Below are positions 26,495-35,639 of a stretch of DNA of 64,000 bases, one piece after another. Origin of the DNA: Aliarcobacter skirrowii CCUG 10374 (GTDB lineage Bacteria; Campylobacterota; Campylobacteria; Campylobacterales; Arcobacteraceae); contig NZ_CP032099.1 of NCBI RefSeq assembly GCF_003544835.1, positions 1,905,847-1,969,846 of the forward strand. Reading direction: 5' to 3'. The position numbers were made by a program, and so were the translations under genes. The notes beneath the pieces were generated by a model, which was given only the letters and a program-made list of their open reading frames with translations, did not search any database and had not been told where the DNA came from. Position 1 is the stretch's first letter; each line of letters begins with the position of its first letter.

Positions 26495-27196
26495 ATGAGT
26501 TTAGATTTATTAAAAGAACTTGAGGGAAAAATTTTCTCTTTAAATACAAGTGAATTAATCAAGTATGTTTTAGATAATTATAAAAATGTGACTTTTAGTT
26601 CAAGTCTAGGTGCAGAAGACCAAGTTTTAACAGATATGATATTTAAAGTAAATAAAAACAGTAGAGTATTTACTCTTGATACTGGAAGATTACATAGTGA
26701 AACTTACAAAGTTTTAGATGAGACAAATTTAAAATATGGTGTAAAAATAGAGGTTTTTTTTCCAAAATTTGAAGATGTTGAAAACTTATATAAAGTTCAA
26801 GGTGTAAATGGTCACTTTGAAAGTATTGATAAGAGAAAAAATTGCTGTAATATTAGAAAAATAGAGCCTTTGAAAAGAGCTTTAAAAAATGTTGATATCT
26901 GGATTACAGGGCTTAGAGCATCTCAAAGTGTTACAAGAACCAATATGCCAATAGTTGAATGGGATGAAAATTTTAAAGTTATAAAACTAAACCCACTTAT
27001 AAACTGGAGCGAAGATGATGTTTGGAATTATATAAAAAAGAATAAAGTTCCATACAATAAACTACACGATAATGGCTTTCCAAGTATTGGTTGTGAACCT
27101 TGTACAAGAGCTATTAAAGATGGCGAGGATATAAGAGCTGGAAGATGGTGGTGGGAAAACCCAGAGCATAAAGAGTGTGGGCTTCATAAGAAGTGA
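26495..27196 (+). CDS. cysH: adenylylsulfate (APS) reductase, Fe-S type CysH
   Basis: A 233-residue PP-loop reductase that converts activated sulfate to sulfite. Cys117-Cys118 and Cys200-x2-Cys203 form the four-cysteine set for a [4Fe-4S] cluster, diagnostic of the APS-reducing type rather than the PAPS type. The catalytic cysteine is Cys228 in ECGLH. The absence of any CysC kinase gene here agrees with direct APS use. The PP-loop SSSLGAEDQ is near residue 35. It starts 7 bp after DUF2061. Confidence 0.93.
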   Translation: MSLDLLKELEGKIFSLNTSELIKYVLDNYKNVTFSSSLGAEDQVLTDMIFKVNKNSRVFTLDTGRLHSETYKVLDETNLKYGVKIEVFFPKFEDVENLYKVQGVNGHFESIDKRKNCCNIRKIEPLKRALKNVDIWITGLRASQSVTRTNMPIVEWDENFKVIKLNPLINWSEDDVWNYIKKNKVPYNKLHDNGFPSIGCEPCTRAIKDGEDIRAGRWWWENPEHKECGLHKK

Positions 27197-27207
27197 TTTT
27201 TTGTTTT

Positions 27208-27550
27208 ATTTCATACTTTTTAAAAAAGTATGCAAAATCGGAACACGGTTGCCTTTTTAGGGATTTTTTTTAATAAATTTCTAAAAAGACAAAGTGTCCC
27301 TTGCTAAGGCAAATGAATTGCCTAACGGCAATAGTTTTTTATATCCAAAGGAGAGCAACAACTAGCCTTTGGCAAAAGTTTGCATTTTCAAAATAGCGTT
27401 AAAAAAAATTTATATAAAGTTCGTTAAAAAATTTGAACTGTTTGAGCGAAGCGAGTTTTCAAATTTTAGAACTGTTATAGATTTTTTAGCTATTTTGAAA
27501 CGAGCAAACGATTTTCTTTTGGTACTTTTCTTTATAAAAAGAAAAAGTAC
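27208..27550. repeat. foldback repeat-like block (MITE/REP-like) between cysH and cysD
   Basis: The 381-bp gap in the cys operon is almost entirely paired: CATACTTTTT/AAAAAGTATG at 27212-27232; an imperfect 20-bp hairpin at 27240-27300; TTGC..AGGCAA/TTGCCT..GGCAA at 27301-27331; CCAAAGG/CCTTTGG at 27345-27372; an outer stem of GTTTGC and TTTCAAAATAGC (27378-27397) with GCTATTTTGAAA and GCAAAC (27489-27509), enclosing AAAATTTGAA/TTCAAATTTT; and GTACTTTT..AAAAAGTAC at 27522-27550. The two ends resemble each other in inverted orientation (CGATTTT...TACTTTT). The GAGCGAAGCGAG core is typical of dispersed repeats. Base composition is less AT-rich than the surroundings. No believable gene is present. 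Confidence 0.6.
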
Positions 27551-27577
27551 ATAGACAAATTAAAGAGGAGAAAATAG

Positions 27578-28489
27578 ATGTTAGATACAAAACAACTAAC
27601 ACATTTAAAACAACTAGAAGCTGAATCAATTCATATAATTAGAGAAGTTGTTGCAGAGTTTGATAACCCTGTTATGATGTATAGTGTTGGAAAAGATTCG
27701 GCTGTAATGCTTCATTTAGCACTAAAAGCCTTTGCTCCTGCAAAATTACCATTTCCACTTTTACATGTGGATACTTTATGGAAATTTAAAGAGATGATAG
27801 AGTTTAGAGATAAAAGAGCAAAAGAGGAAGGATTTGAACTAATAGTGCATACAAATCCAGATGGAATTGAGATGAATATTAGCCCTTTTACTCACGGAAG
27901 TGCAGTGCACACTGATATTATGAAAACTCAAGGTTTAAAACAAGCCTTAAATAAATATAAGTTTGATGCTGTTTTTGGAGGAGCTAGAAGGGATGAGGAG
28001 AAATCTAGGGCAAAAGAGAGAATCTACTCTTTTAGAGATAAAAATCACAGATGGGATCCAAAAAATCAAAGACCAGAACTTTGGAATATATATAATGCAA
28101 GAGTTCATAAAGATGAGAGTATTAGAGTTTTTCCACTTTCAAACTGGACAGAACTTGATATTTGGCAATATATCTATTTGGAGCAAATTCCAATAGTTCC
28201 ATTATATTTTGCAGCTTCACGACCAGTAGTTCTTAAAGATGGTGTAAAAATCATGGTTGATGATGACAGAATGCCAATTGAAAAAGATGATGTTATAAAA
28301 GAGGAGATGGTTAGATTTAGAACTTTAGGATGTTATCCACTAACTGGAGCTGTAAATTCAACTGCTACAACACTACCTGAGATTATTCAAGAGATGCTTT
28401 TAACAAAAACGAGTGAAAGACAAGGAAGGGTAATAGATAATGATAGTGCTGGATCTATGGAGAAGAAAAAAATAGAAGGGTATTTTTAA
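27578..28489 (+). CDS. cysD: sulfate adenylyltransferase subunit 2
   Basis: A 303-residue PP-loop ATP pyrophosphatase that forms APS from ATP and sulfate in complex with CysN. The PP-loop is SVGKDS at 36-41, and the [14 protein letters not shown] segment near residue 136 is highly conserved in CysD. The length is standard. It has an AGGAG ribosome site just after the repeat-like block and is followed by cysN after 1 bp. Confidence 0.96.
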   Translation: MLDTKQLTHLKQLEAESIHIIREVVAEFDNPVMMYSVGKDSAVMLHLALKAFAPAKLPFPLLHVDTLWKFKEMIEFRDKRAKEEGFELIVHTNPDGIEMNISPFTHGSAVHTDIMKTQGLKQALNKYKFDAVFGGARRDEEKSRAKERIYSFRDKNHRWDPKNQRPELWNIYNARVHKDESIRVFPLSNWTELDIWQYIYLEQIPIVPLYFAASRPVVLKDGVKIMVDDDRMPIEKDDVIKEEMVRFRTLGCYPLTGAVNSTATTLPEIIQEMLLTKTSERQGRVIDNDSAGSMEKKKIEGYF

Positions 28490-28490
28490 G

Positions 28491-29900
28491 ATGAGTATAT
28501 TAGAAGAAAAAATTGCAAAAGATATAGAGAGTTATTTAAAAGAGCATGAGAATAAACAGCTTCTTAGATTTATAACTTGTGGAAATGTTGATGATGGAAA
28601 ATCTACTTTAATTGGAAGATTGCTTCATGACTCAAAGATGATTTTTGAAGATCAATTAGCAACTATAAAAAAAGATAGTAAAAAAAACAATACAACAAAC
28701 AATGAGTTTGACTTATCTTTACTTGTAGATGGTTTACAAAGTGAAAGAGAGCAAGGAATTACTATTGATGTTGCTTATAGATATTTTACAACTGATAAAA
28801 GAAAATTTATTATTGCAGATACTCCAGGTCATGAGCAATATACAAGAAATATGGCAACGGGAGCTAGTACAGCAAACTTAGCAATTATTCTAATAGATGC
28901 AAGATATGGGGTTCAAACTCAAACGAAAAGGCACTCTTTTATAAATAAACTTTTAGGAATAAACCATATTGTAATTGCTGTAAACAAAATGGATCTAATG
29001 GATTTTAGAGAAGATGTTTTTAATAAAATTAAAGAGGATTATCTAAAATTTGCAAAAGAGTTAGGTCTTACAAACAACATTACATTAATTCCTCTATCTG
29101 CACTAAATGGTGATAATGTAGTTGAAAGAAGTGACAAATCACCTTGGTACAAAGGTGCTACTTTGATGGAACATTTAGAAAATGTAGAGATTCATAATGA
29201 TAGAGATTTAACACACTTTAGATTTCCAGTTCAATATGTAAATAGACCAAACTTAAATTTTAGAGGATTTTGTGGAACAATTGCAAGTGGAGTTATAAAA
29301 GTTGGTGATGAGATAACAGTTTTACCTTCACATAAAAGCTCAAAAGTAAAAGAGATTGTAACTTATGATGGAAATTTGCCTTATGCATATGCGCAGCAAG
29401 CAGTTACAATTACACTTGAAGATGAGATTGATATTAGTCGTGGAGATGTGATTGTAAAAAGTGATGAACAAGCTGATGAGGCAAACAATTTTGATGTTGA
29501 TATTGTATGGTTAAGTGAAGATCCACTAATAAAAGGAAAACAATATTTTATTAAAAGAGCAACAACTACAACAGTTGGAACTATTAGTCAATTTTATTAT
29601 AAAACAGATGTAAACACATTGGAAAGAAGTGCAACAAATACTCTAAACTTAAATGAGATAGCAAGAGCAAAACTTGATTTAGAGCAAATAATTGCATACG
29701 ATATTTATGATAAAATAAAAACAATGGGAAGCTTTATAATAATAGATAGAGTTACAAACAACACTGTTGGTGCTGGTATGATTAGATCAAAATCAAGTGA
29801 TCAAAGCAAAAAAGATAGCTCTTATAGTGCTTTTGAGATTGAGTTTAATGCACTTGTGCGAAAACACTTTCCACACTGGGAGTGCAAAGAGATTTTTTAG
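28491..29900 (+). CDS. cysN: sulfate adenylyltransferase subunit 1 (GTPase)
   Basis: A 469-residue EF-Tu-like GTPase that drives sulfate activation by CysD. G1 is GNVDDGKST at 31-39, G3 is [11 protein letters not shown] near residue 107, and G4 is NKMDL near residue 162. It ends without a fused APS kinase (CysC), in agreement with the APS-reductase type of CysH here. It is followed 11 bp later by the sulfite-reductase-like gene, with an AGGAG site between. Confidence 0.96.
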   Translation: MSILEEKIAKDIESYLKEHENKQLLRFITCGNVDDGKSTLIGRLLHDSKMIFEDQLATIKKDSKKNNTTNNEFDLSLLVDGLQSEREQGITIDVAYRYFTTDKRKFIIADTPGHEQYTRNMATGASTANLAIILIDARYGVQTQTKRHSFINKLLGINHIVIAVNKMDLMDFREDVFNKIKEDYLKFAKELGLTNNITLIPLSALNGDNVVERSDKSPWYKGATLMEHLENVEIHNDRDLTHFRFPVQYVNRPNLNFRGFCGTIASGVIKVGDEITVLPSHKSSKVKEIVTYDGNLPYAYAQQAVTITLEDEIDISRGDVIVKSDEQADEANNFDVDIVWLSEDPLIKGKQYFIKRATTTTVGTISQFYYKTDVNTLERSATNTLNLNEIARAKLDLEQIIAYDIYDKIKTMGSFIIIDRVTNNTVGAGMIRSKSSDQSKKDSSYSAFEIEFNALVRKHFPHWECKEIF

Positions 29901-29911
29901 TAGGAGTTTAA

Positions 29912-31000
29912 ATGTCTGCGGTTATAAATATTGAAAAACTAAAAAAAGATAGATTAAGCGATGATATAATCGCGAAACTGTTCTACCATATAGTTTTTTC
30001 TGAAAAGATTTCAAATGAAGATTTGGAGCTTTTTAAATGGTATGGAGTCTATGCAAAAGACTCTTTACAAGAGGCTTTTTCTTTAAGAATTCCTATAAAT
30101 TTAGGAGAGTTGGGATTAAAAGAGTTAAAAGAGATTTTAAAAATCTCAAAAGAGTTTTCAAATGAGTCATTAAATATTTTGCCTTGTCAAAAAATAGAGT
30201 TTGAAGATATAAAACTTTTTAATCTTCCTAAAATTTTTAATATTTTAAAAGAGGTAAAACTATCTAGTTTTTTTGAATCAAGTCATAGTATAAAAAGAGT
30301 TTTAACATGCCCTGCAAATAGAGTTGATAGCACTCAAATATATGATGTTGAAGAGATTGCAAATAAGATAAATGATACTTTTGTAGCAAACAAAAACTTT
30401 TTTAATCTTCCAAACTCTTTACAAATATCAATTAGTGGATACGAAGAGGGTTGTGATATTGGATTTACTCCTGATATAAGTTTTAATGCAACAAAAGATG
30501 AGAGTGGTAAAATTGTATTTGCAGTTAAAATATTAGATATAAATATTGGATATATAAATGCTTCAAAAATAATACATACAACAAGAGCAATTGCGAATAT
30601 TTATAAAGATTTTGGACCTAGAGATGAGAAATCAGAAAATAGTTTCAAAGATTTTATAGATAGTATCTCTTTGAGTGTATTTGTTGATATTTTAAGTTCA
30701 ATGCTAGATTTTAAATTTAAAAGCACTCTTTTTATAAACAGATCAGAAATTCCAAGAAAACCTAGAATGGGAATAAACAAAAGTTCACAAGATGGTTTTT
30801 CATATGTTGGATGTAAGGTTAAAAATTCAAAAATCTCAAGTAAAAATTTTGAAATTTTTATAAACAGTTTAGAAAAGAGCGAAGCAACAAAAATAAAACT
30901 TACGCACAAAGCAAATATTATTATTCTTGATGTTCCATCAAAAAATGCCCAAAATCTAGTTGAAGAGCTATCTTCTATTGGTTTTGAAGCTAAGAGTTAA
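29912..31000 (+). CDS. sulfite/nitrite reductase-like protein lacking the C-terminal cofactor domain
   Basis: A 362-residue protein in the position of a sulfite reductase. The order resembles the family: a ferredoxin-like half (LRIPINLGELGLKELKEI, near residues 55-105), a central domain with TCPANRVDSTQIYDVEEIAN and ISGYEEGCDIGF, and a second ferredoxin-like half (SYVGCKVKN...IILDVP) at the C-terminus. It stops where the second catalytic domain should begin. That domain carries the C-x5-C...C-x3-C ligands of the 4Fe-4S/siroheme centre in the roughly 500-570-residue enzymes, and no such motif exists here. It may be inactive, a partner subunit, or a new variant. The family call is by eye. Confidence 0.65.
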   Translation: MSAVINIEKLKKDRLSDDIIAKLFYHIVFSEKISNEDLELFKWYGVYAKDSLQEAFSLRIPINLGELGLKELKEILKISKEFSNESLNILPCQKIEFEDIKLFNLPKIFNILKEVKLSSFFESSHSIKRVLTCPANRVDSTQIYDVEEIANKINDTFVANKNFFNLPNSLQISISGYEEGCDIGFTPDISFNATKDESGKIVFAVKILDINIGYINASKIIHTTRAIANIYKDFGPRDEKSENSFKDFIDSISLSVFVDILSSMLDFKFKSTLFINRSEIPRKPRMGINKSSQDGFSYVGCKVKNSKISSKNFEIFINSLEKSEATKIKLTHKANIIILDVPSKNAQNLVEELSSIGFEAKS

Positions 31001-31019
31001 GCTAAAAGCTTAAACTCTT
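30992..31019. terminator. hairpin between convergent sulfite-reductase-like gene and trpB
   Basis: AAGAGTTAAGCT pairs with AGCTTAAACTCTT around a 3-nt loop with one bulged base. It overlaps the stop region of both convergent genes and probably terminates in both directions, although T-runs are short. Confidence 0.5.
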
Positions 31020-32221
31020 GGATAGTTTTCAATTATAAAATCTATATCCTTCTCCCCTCTTCCACTTAAATTTACTAAAATAGATTTTCCAAAGTTCTCT
31101 TTCTCTTTTGCCCATTTCATAGCAAATGCAACAGCATGAGCAGATTCAAGTGCTGGAATAATTCCCTCGCTTCTTGAAAGAGTATAAAAAGCTTCTATTG
31201 ACTCCTCATCACTACAAAGTCCAACTTTTGTTCTTTTTATACTACTTAAATATGCATGCTCAGGACCAACAGATGGATAATCTATTCCACTTGCAATTGA
31301 ATGAACAGCAGCTGGTTCTCCATTTTCATCACTTAGCATAATAGAGTTAAATCCATGCATAACTCCCTCTTTTCCATAAGTAATACTTGCACTATGTTCA
31401 CCTAACTTAGAGCCTTTTCCAGCTGGTTCTATTGCATATAAATCAACACTATCTTCAATAAATGCACTAAAGATTCCCATAGCATTACTTCCACCACCAA
31501 CACAAGCTGCTATTGCATCTGGAAGTTTTCCAGTCATCTCTAAAAACTGCTCTTTAGCTTCAATTCCCACTACACTTTGGAAATCTCTTACCATCTTTGG
31601 AAATGGATGAGGACCAACTACACTTCCAATTGCAAACATAGAGTTTTTTGTATCACTTAAATAGCTCTCAAAAGCACTATCAACTGCCTCTTTTAAAGTT
31701 TTTAATCCTTTTGACACAGGCACAACTTTTGCTCCAAGAATTTTCATTTTTACAACATTTGGATGCTCTTTTTTAATATCAACTTCACCCATGTGAATTT
31801 CACACTCTAATCCAAAATATGCTGCAGCAGTTGCAAGTGCAACACCATGTTGCCCAGCACCTGTTTCAGCTATTAATTTTTTCTTACCCAAATATTTTGC
31901 TAGTAGTGCTTCAGCCATACAGTGATTTAATTTATGAGCCCCTGTATGATTCAAATCCTCTCTTTTAAGATAAATTCTAGCTCCATCTATTGACTCAGAA
32001 AGATTTTTACAATATGTAATTGGAGTTGGTCTTCCTTGATAATATTTTCTAATCTTTTTTAACTCATTTAGAAATTCAAAATCATTTGATAGCTTTTTAT
32101 AAGCCTCATTTATCTCATTAAATGGCTCTTCAAGTTGTGGTGGGATAAAAGATCCTCCAAATTTACCAAAAAACCCATTTTCATCTGGAAAAGTTTGTAA
32201 ATATGGTCTATTTCTTTGCAT
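31010..32221 (-). CDS. trpB: tryptophan synthase beta chain, stand-alone
   Basis: A 403-residue PLP enzyme that joins indole and serine to tryptophan. The PLP lysine is Lys97 in HTGAHKLNH; most TrpB1 proteins read HKINN here. Catalytic Glu119 lies in AETGAGQHG, and the phosphate loop is GGGSNAMG near residue 235. An upstream in-frame start at 32248 exists, but ATG 32221 follows AAAGG at good spacing. No trpA or other trp gene is nearby, so it may be a second copy that uses free indole, or simply a dispersed pathway gene. Confidence 0.93.
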   Translation of the reverse strand: MQRNRPYLQTFPDENGFFGKFGGSFIPPQLEEPFNEINEAYKKLSNDFEFLNELKKIRKYYQGRPTPITYCKNLSESIDGARIYLKREDLNHTGAHKLNHCMAEALLAKYLGKKKLIAETGAGQHGVALATAAAYFGLECEIHMGEVDIKKEHPNVVKMKILGAKVVPVSKGLKTLKEAVDSAFESYLSDTKNSMFAIGSVVGPHPFPKMVRDFQSVVGIEAKEQFLEMTGKLPDAIAACVGGGSNAMGIFSAFIEDSVDLYAIEPAGKGSKLGEHSASITYGKEGVMHGFNSIMLSDENGEPAAVHSIASGIDYPSVGPEHAYLSSIKRTKVGLCSDEESIEAFYTLSRSEGIIPALESAHAVAFAMKWAKEKENFGKSILVNLSGRGEKDIDFIIENYPRV

Positions 32222-32284
32222 ATTAAGTACCTTTAAAATAAAATACAAAAATATATCATATTTTAAATAATTTTAGGGGTTTAT

Positions 32285-33574
32285 ATGAGAGTAGTTTTTT
32301 TTGGTTTAGGTGCGGTTTCAAGTGTTATGGCAACACTTTTTGATGAACTTTCAAATAAAAGTGAAAATAGTTTTGTAGATTTTTTATTTATAGTGCGAGA
32401 CAAAAGAAGAGCAAAAAAACATCTATTTAAAAATAGCAAGCTTTTAAATAAATCAGATTTTTTAGAAGTATCAAACTTTGAAGAGATTTTTTCAAATCCA
32501 GAAAAATATAAAAAAGAGTTAAAAAATTTTGATATCTTTATAAATAGCTCAACTCCTTCTTATAATTTAAATATTATGAAACTTGCAATTGAGTTTAATA
32601 CAAACTATGCTGATTTGGCAAGTGATATTTACAAAAATGAAGTTATAAACTCTTTAAAATTTGAGCAACAATCACTTGAAGATGAGTTAAAAAGTAAAAA
32701 TCTATTTGCACTTATAAACCTAGGAATATCTCCTGGAATAACAAATTTTTTAATAGGCGAAAAAATTGACTCTTTGTCATCTTTACCACACAATATAAAA
32801 ATCACAAAAATAGAGATAAATCTGCTAGAAGAGATACAATCAAAAAAACTAATCTTTTCATGGTCACCAAAAGTTGCTATTGATGAACTTACATTCTCAC
32901 CAATATTTTTTAAAAACAATAAAATAAAACAGCTCGCACCATTTGCAAAATCAAAACCATATAAGTTTCCATATTTTAGAAATATTGTAGATGTTTATCC
33001 AGTATTTCAAGAGGAGCTTATATCTTTAAAACAAAGTTTTCCTAATATAAAAAATATTAGATTAAATATTGGTGGAAATGAGCTTGAACTTATGAAAAGT
33101 CTATACCAACTAAACCTTTTCTCAAATACATATTGCTTTGAAGACAAAGAGGAAAAAATATCAATAAATAAGATAATCAAAAACATAATTCCAAAGATGA
33201 AAAGTCCTGAAGTAATAGAGGATTATATAAAAAAGAAGACTATAAAATATGCAGAGTTTAGTGCAATAGCTGATATATATTTAGAGATAAAAACAAAAGA
33301 TGATAAAAAAATAAAAAGTATAGAATCAATTGGTCTATCTTTTAGTAAATATACAGAGCTTATAAATAGCCCTTTTTCTGGCTCTACATATATTTCATAT
33401 GCTACAGGAGTTGCAGCTGGAATTTTAATCTTCTATTCACTTTTAAACAAAAAATATCTAAAAGGTGTAGTTTTAAGTGAAAATCTTCCAAAAATATTTG
33501 GTGGTTTTACAAATGATATTATTAAAAGAGAGCTAAACAACTATAAAATCAATCTAATAAGTCAAATTAAATAA
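32285..33574 (+). CDS. saccharopine dehydrogenase-like protein
   Basis: A 429-residue protein with an N-terminal NAD(P)-binding fold (VVFFGLGAVSSVMA at residues 3-16), followed by ALINLGISPGITNFLIG near 145, which recalls the saccharopine-dehydrogenase family (PF03435). Family members include lysine-pathway and polyamine (carboxynorspermidine) dehydrogenases; the substrate here is not clear. The start follows AGGGG. It is followed 54 bp later by a cysteine-desulfurase-like gene on the same strand. Confidence 0.75.
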   Translation: MRVVFFGLGAVSSVMATLFDELSNKSENSFVDFLFIVRDKRRAKKHLFKNSKLLNKSDFLEVSNFEEIFSNPEKYKKELKNFDIFINSSTPSYNLNIMKLAIEFNTNYADLASDIYKNEVINSLKFEQQSLEDELKSKNLFALINLGISPGITNFLIGEKIDSLSSLPHNIKITKIEINLLEEIQSKKLIFSWSPKVAIDELTFSPIFFKNNKIKQLAPFAKSKPYKFPYFRNIVDVYPVFQEELISLKQSFPNIKNIRLNIGGNELELMKSLYQLNLFSNTYCFEDKEEKISINKIIKNIIPKMKSPEVIEDYIKKKTIKYAEFSAIADIYLEIKTKDDKKIKSIESIGLSFSKYTELINSPFSGSTYISYATGVAAGILIFYSLLNKKYLKGVVLSENLPKIFGGFTNDIIKRELNNYKINLISQIK

Positions 33575-33628
33575 AAATAAGATAAAATTATAACTTTTAT
33601 AAAAGATTATAATTGTAAAGAGATTTTT

Positions 33629-34939
33629 ATGCAAAAAGATATTTTTAGACCATTTTTAAATGAAAATGTAGATATTTTAAACTATTTAAGATACAACACA
33701 ATTGGAAAAAACAAAGAGAAATACTTTGATTTTACAGCCTCAGGTTTAGGTTTTAGACCAATAGAGAATCGAATACATGAAGTTTTAGAATACTACGCAA
33801 ATACTCACTCAAAAGAGAGTACAAATGCAAAAATTACTACAAAATATTATGAAGGTGCAAAACAAAGCCTTAGAAACTCTTTAGCTCTTGATGATGATTT
33901 TGTAGTTTTACCAAGTGGTTTTGGAGCAACAGCAGCTATAAAAAAACTTCAAGAGATTTTAGGAGTTTATATTCCACCAAAAACTAAAGAGAGGTTAAAA
34001 CAAAAAGGATTAAAAGATATTAAAAAATCTATGCCTTTGGTAATTGTAGGACCTTATGAACACCACTCAAATGAGATATCATTTAGAGAATCACTAGCTC
34101 TTACAAAGAGAGTAAAACTTACAAGTGAAGGATTAATTGATTTAAAACACCTTGAAAAGATACTTGAAAAAAATAAAAATAGAGAGATTATTGGTTCTTT
34201 TACAATTGCTTCAAATGTTACAGGAATAATTACTTGCTATAAAAAAGTTTCAAAGTTATTGCGAAAATATAATGCGACTGTATGTTTTGATGCAGCAGCT
34301 TCAAGCTCTTATATGAATATTCCTTGCAAATATTATGATGCACTCTATTTATCACCGCATAAACTTTTGGGTGGAGTTGGATCTTGTGGTATTTTAATTG
34401 TAAAAAAATCTTTAGTAGATACAAAACTTCCACCAACATTTTGTGGTGGTGGAACTGTAAAATATGTGAATAAATCTATTCAAATATATGAAGATGATAT
34501 AGAGACTAGAGAAGATGCAGGAACACCACCTATTACTCAACTAATAAGAGCAGCTTTAGCTTATCAACTTAGAAATGAGATTGGATTAGAGTTTATAAAA
34601 AACAAAAAAGAGGAGCTTTTAAGCTATTTGTTAAAAGAGCTTGAGGGTATTGATGATTTATTAATTTATGGTGTAAAAGATGCCCCAAATATTGGTATTG
34701 TATCTTTTAATATAAAAGATTTTAATCCTTATTTACTTTGTGAAAATCTTGCAAATAAAAAGAACTTCCAAACAAGAGCTGGCTGTTCTTGTGCTGGACC
34801 TTATGGACATGATTTACTGGGACTTAAAAAAGTATCTATGAAAAATCGACCAGGATGGCTTAGAGTTGGTGTTCATTTTACACAAACAAAAGATGAGATA
34901 AAAGCTTTGGTTGATGAGATTAAAAAGTTTTTAAAATAG
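33629..34939 (+). CDS. class V aminotransferase, cysteine desulfurase-like
   Basis: A 436-residue fold-type-I PLP enzyme. The PLP lysine lies in SPHKLLGG near residue 248, and a cysteine-rich active-site loop TRAGCSCAGPYG lies near residue 385, where SufS/IscS enzymes carry their persulfide cysteine. The N-terminal FDFTASGLGFRP segment is unusual for housekeeping IscS. No scaffold genes (iscU, sufE) are adjacent, so the sulfur acceptor is unknown. It forms a likely two-gene unit with the preceding dehydrogenase. Confidence 0.8.
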   Translation: MQKDIFRPFLNENVDILNYLRYNTIGKNKEKYFDFTASGLGFRPIENRIHEVLEYYANTHSKESTNAKITTKYYEGAKQSLRNSLALDDDFVVLPSGFGATAAIKKLQEILGVYIPPKTKERLKQKGLKDIKKSMPLVIVGPYEHHSNEISFRESLALTKRVKLTSEGLIDLKHLEKILEKNKNREIIGSFTIASNVTGIITCYKKVSKLLRKYNATVCFDAAASSSYMNIPCKYYDALYLSPHKLLGGVGSCGILIVKKSLVDTKLPPTFCGGGTVKYVNKSIQIYEDDIETREDAGTPPITQLIRAALAYQLRNEIGLEFIKNKKEELLSYLLKELEGIDDLLIYGVKDAPNIGIVSFNIKDFNPYLLCENLANKKNFQTRAGCSCAGPYGHDLLGLKKVSMKNRPGWLRVGVHFTQTKDEIKALVDEIKKFLK

Positions 34940-34953
34940 TTTAACTATTTTAA
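34931..34953. terminator. AT-only hairpin at convergent gene ends
   Basis: TTAAAATAGT and ACTATTTTAA (10 bp, TTA loop) overlap the stop codons of the desulfurase-like gene and the convergent barrel-protein gene. It is plausible as a weak bidirectional terminator; the stem has only two G-C pairs. Confidence 0.4.
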
Positions 34954-35513
34954 AACCTATAATTTATAGTTGCATAAAAATCAATAACTCTATCGAGCTT
35001 ATATTTTACATCAGCACCATTCTCTTTATAATTTTTATCTATATCATATTTTGTAAATTTAGTCCCAATCTCTAACTCTAAATTATGAGCAATATCATTT
35101 AAAATTCCAAATTGAGCTCCATATACAAAATCTGTTGCATTTGAGCCTTCAAGATTTTTTTTCTCAACATTTGTAAATCCTAAATGTGCTCCTAAAAATA
35201 GCTTTGACCTACTATAATCTATTGGCAATATATAATCAAAAGCACCAAGAAAAGTGTTTATTCTTGTTTCGCTTAAATATGATGGATTATAAATAAATGA
35301 AACTCTTCTAAAATCCTCTATCACAACTCCAGCTTTTAAAATAAGCAAAGTAGATGTATCCGTACCATCTTCATTTTTGCTTCCACCTTTTTCACTCTGT
35401 TTTACAAAACCAAGTCCTGTACCAACTCCTACAAAAGTATCTGTATTAAAACTCATAGCAGAAGAGTTCATAGCAAAAAAGATTATAAAACTTGAAATTA
35501 TTTTTTTAAACAT
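34950..35513 (-). CDS. outer-membrane beta-barrel protein
   Basis: A 187-residue protein with a signal peptide (FKKIISSFIIFFAMNSSAMS) and a barrel-like run of alternating strands ending in DFYATINYRF, the terminal-Phe signature for outer-membrane insertion. It resembles the small barrel at 18971-19558 in size and ending but not closely in sequence. Function unknown. The ribosome site AAGAGA is weak. Confidence 0.72.
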   Translation of the reverse strand: MFKKIISSFIIFFAMNSSAMSFNTDTFVGVGTGLGFVKQSEKGGSKNEDGTDTSTLLILKAGVVIEDFRRVSFIYNPSYLSETRINTFLGAFDYILPIDYSRSKLFLGAHLGFTNVEKKNLEGSNATDFVYGAQFGILNDIAHNLELEIGTKFTKYDIDKNYKENGADVKYKLDRVIDFYATINYRF

Positions 35514-35580
35514 ATCTATCTCTTTTTATTAAAATTTAGCAAAGATTATATTTATTTGTTTGTTATATAAAGGTTAAATT

Positions 35581-35633
35581 ATATATTTGATTAACTCTTT
35601 ATTTAAATACTATTAATCAAATATATTTATAAT
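35581..35633 (+). promoter_or_regulatory. 14-bp inverted repeat and -10 box of a leaderless promoter
   Basis: ATATATTTGATTAA at 35581-35594 is repeated in inverted form at 35613-35626, with an 18-bp spacer. It is followed directly by TATAAT at 35628-35633. With normal spacing, transcription would start at about 35640, which is the A of the metallophosphoesterase ATG, so the mRNA is probably leaderless. The repeat covers the -35 region and looks like an operator. Confidence 0.5.
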
Positions 35634-35639
35634 TTCTTC

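Noticed and set aside
27369..27554. 61-residue plus-strand reading frame in the cysH-cysD gap
   Set aside because: It lies wholly within the foldback repeat-like block, has no ribosome site, and its ERSEF-type translation is typical of repeat DNA rather than a gene.
27197..27577. tRNA or rRNA-derived sequence in the structured gap
   Set aside because: No cloverleaf with acceptor stem, anticodon arm and T-loop could be drawn, and no rRNA motif was recognised.
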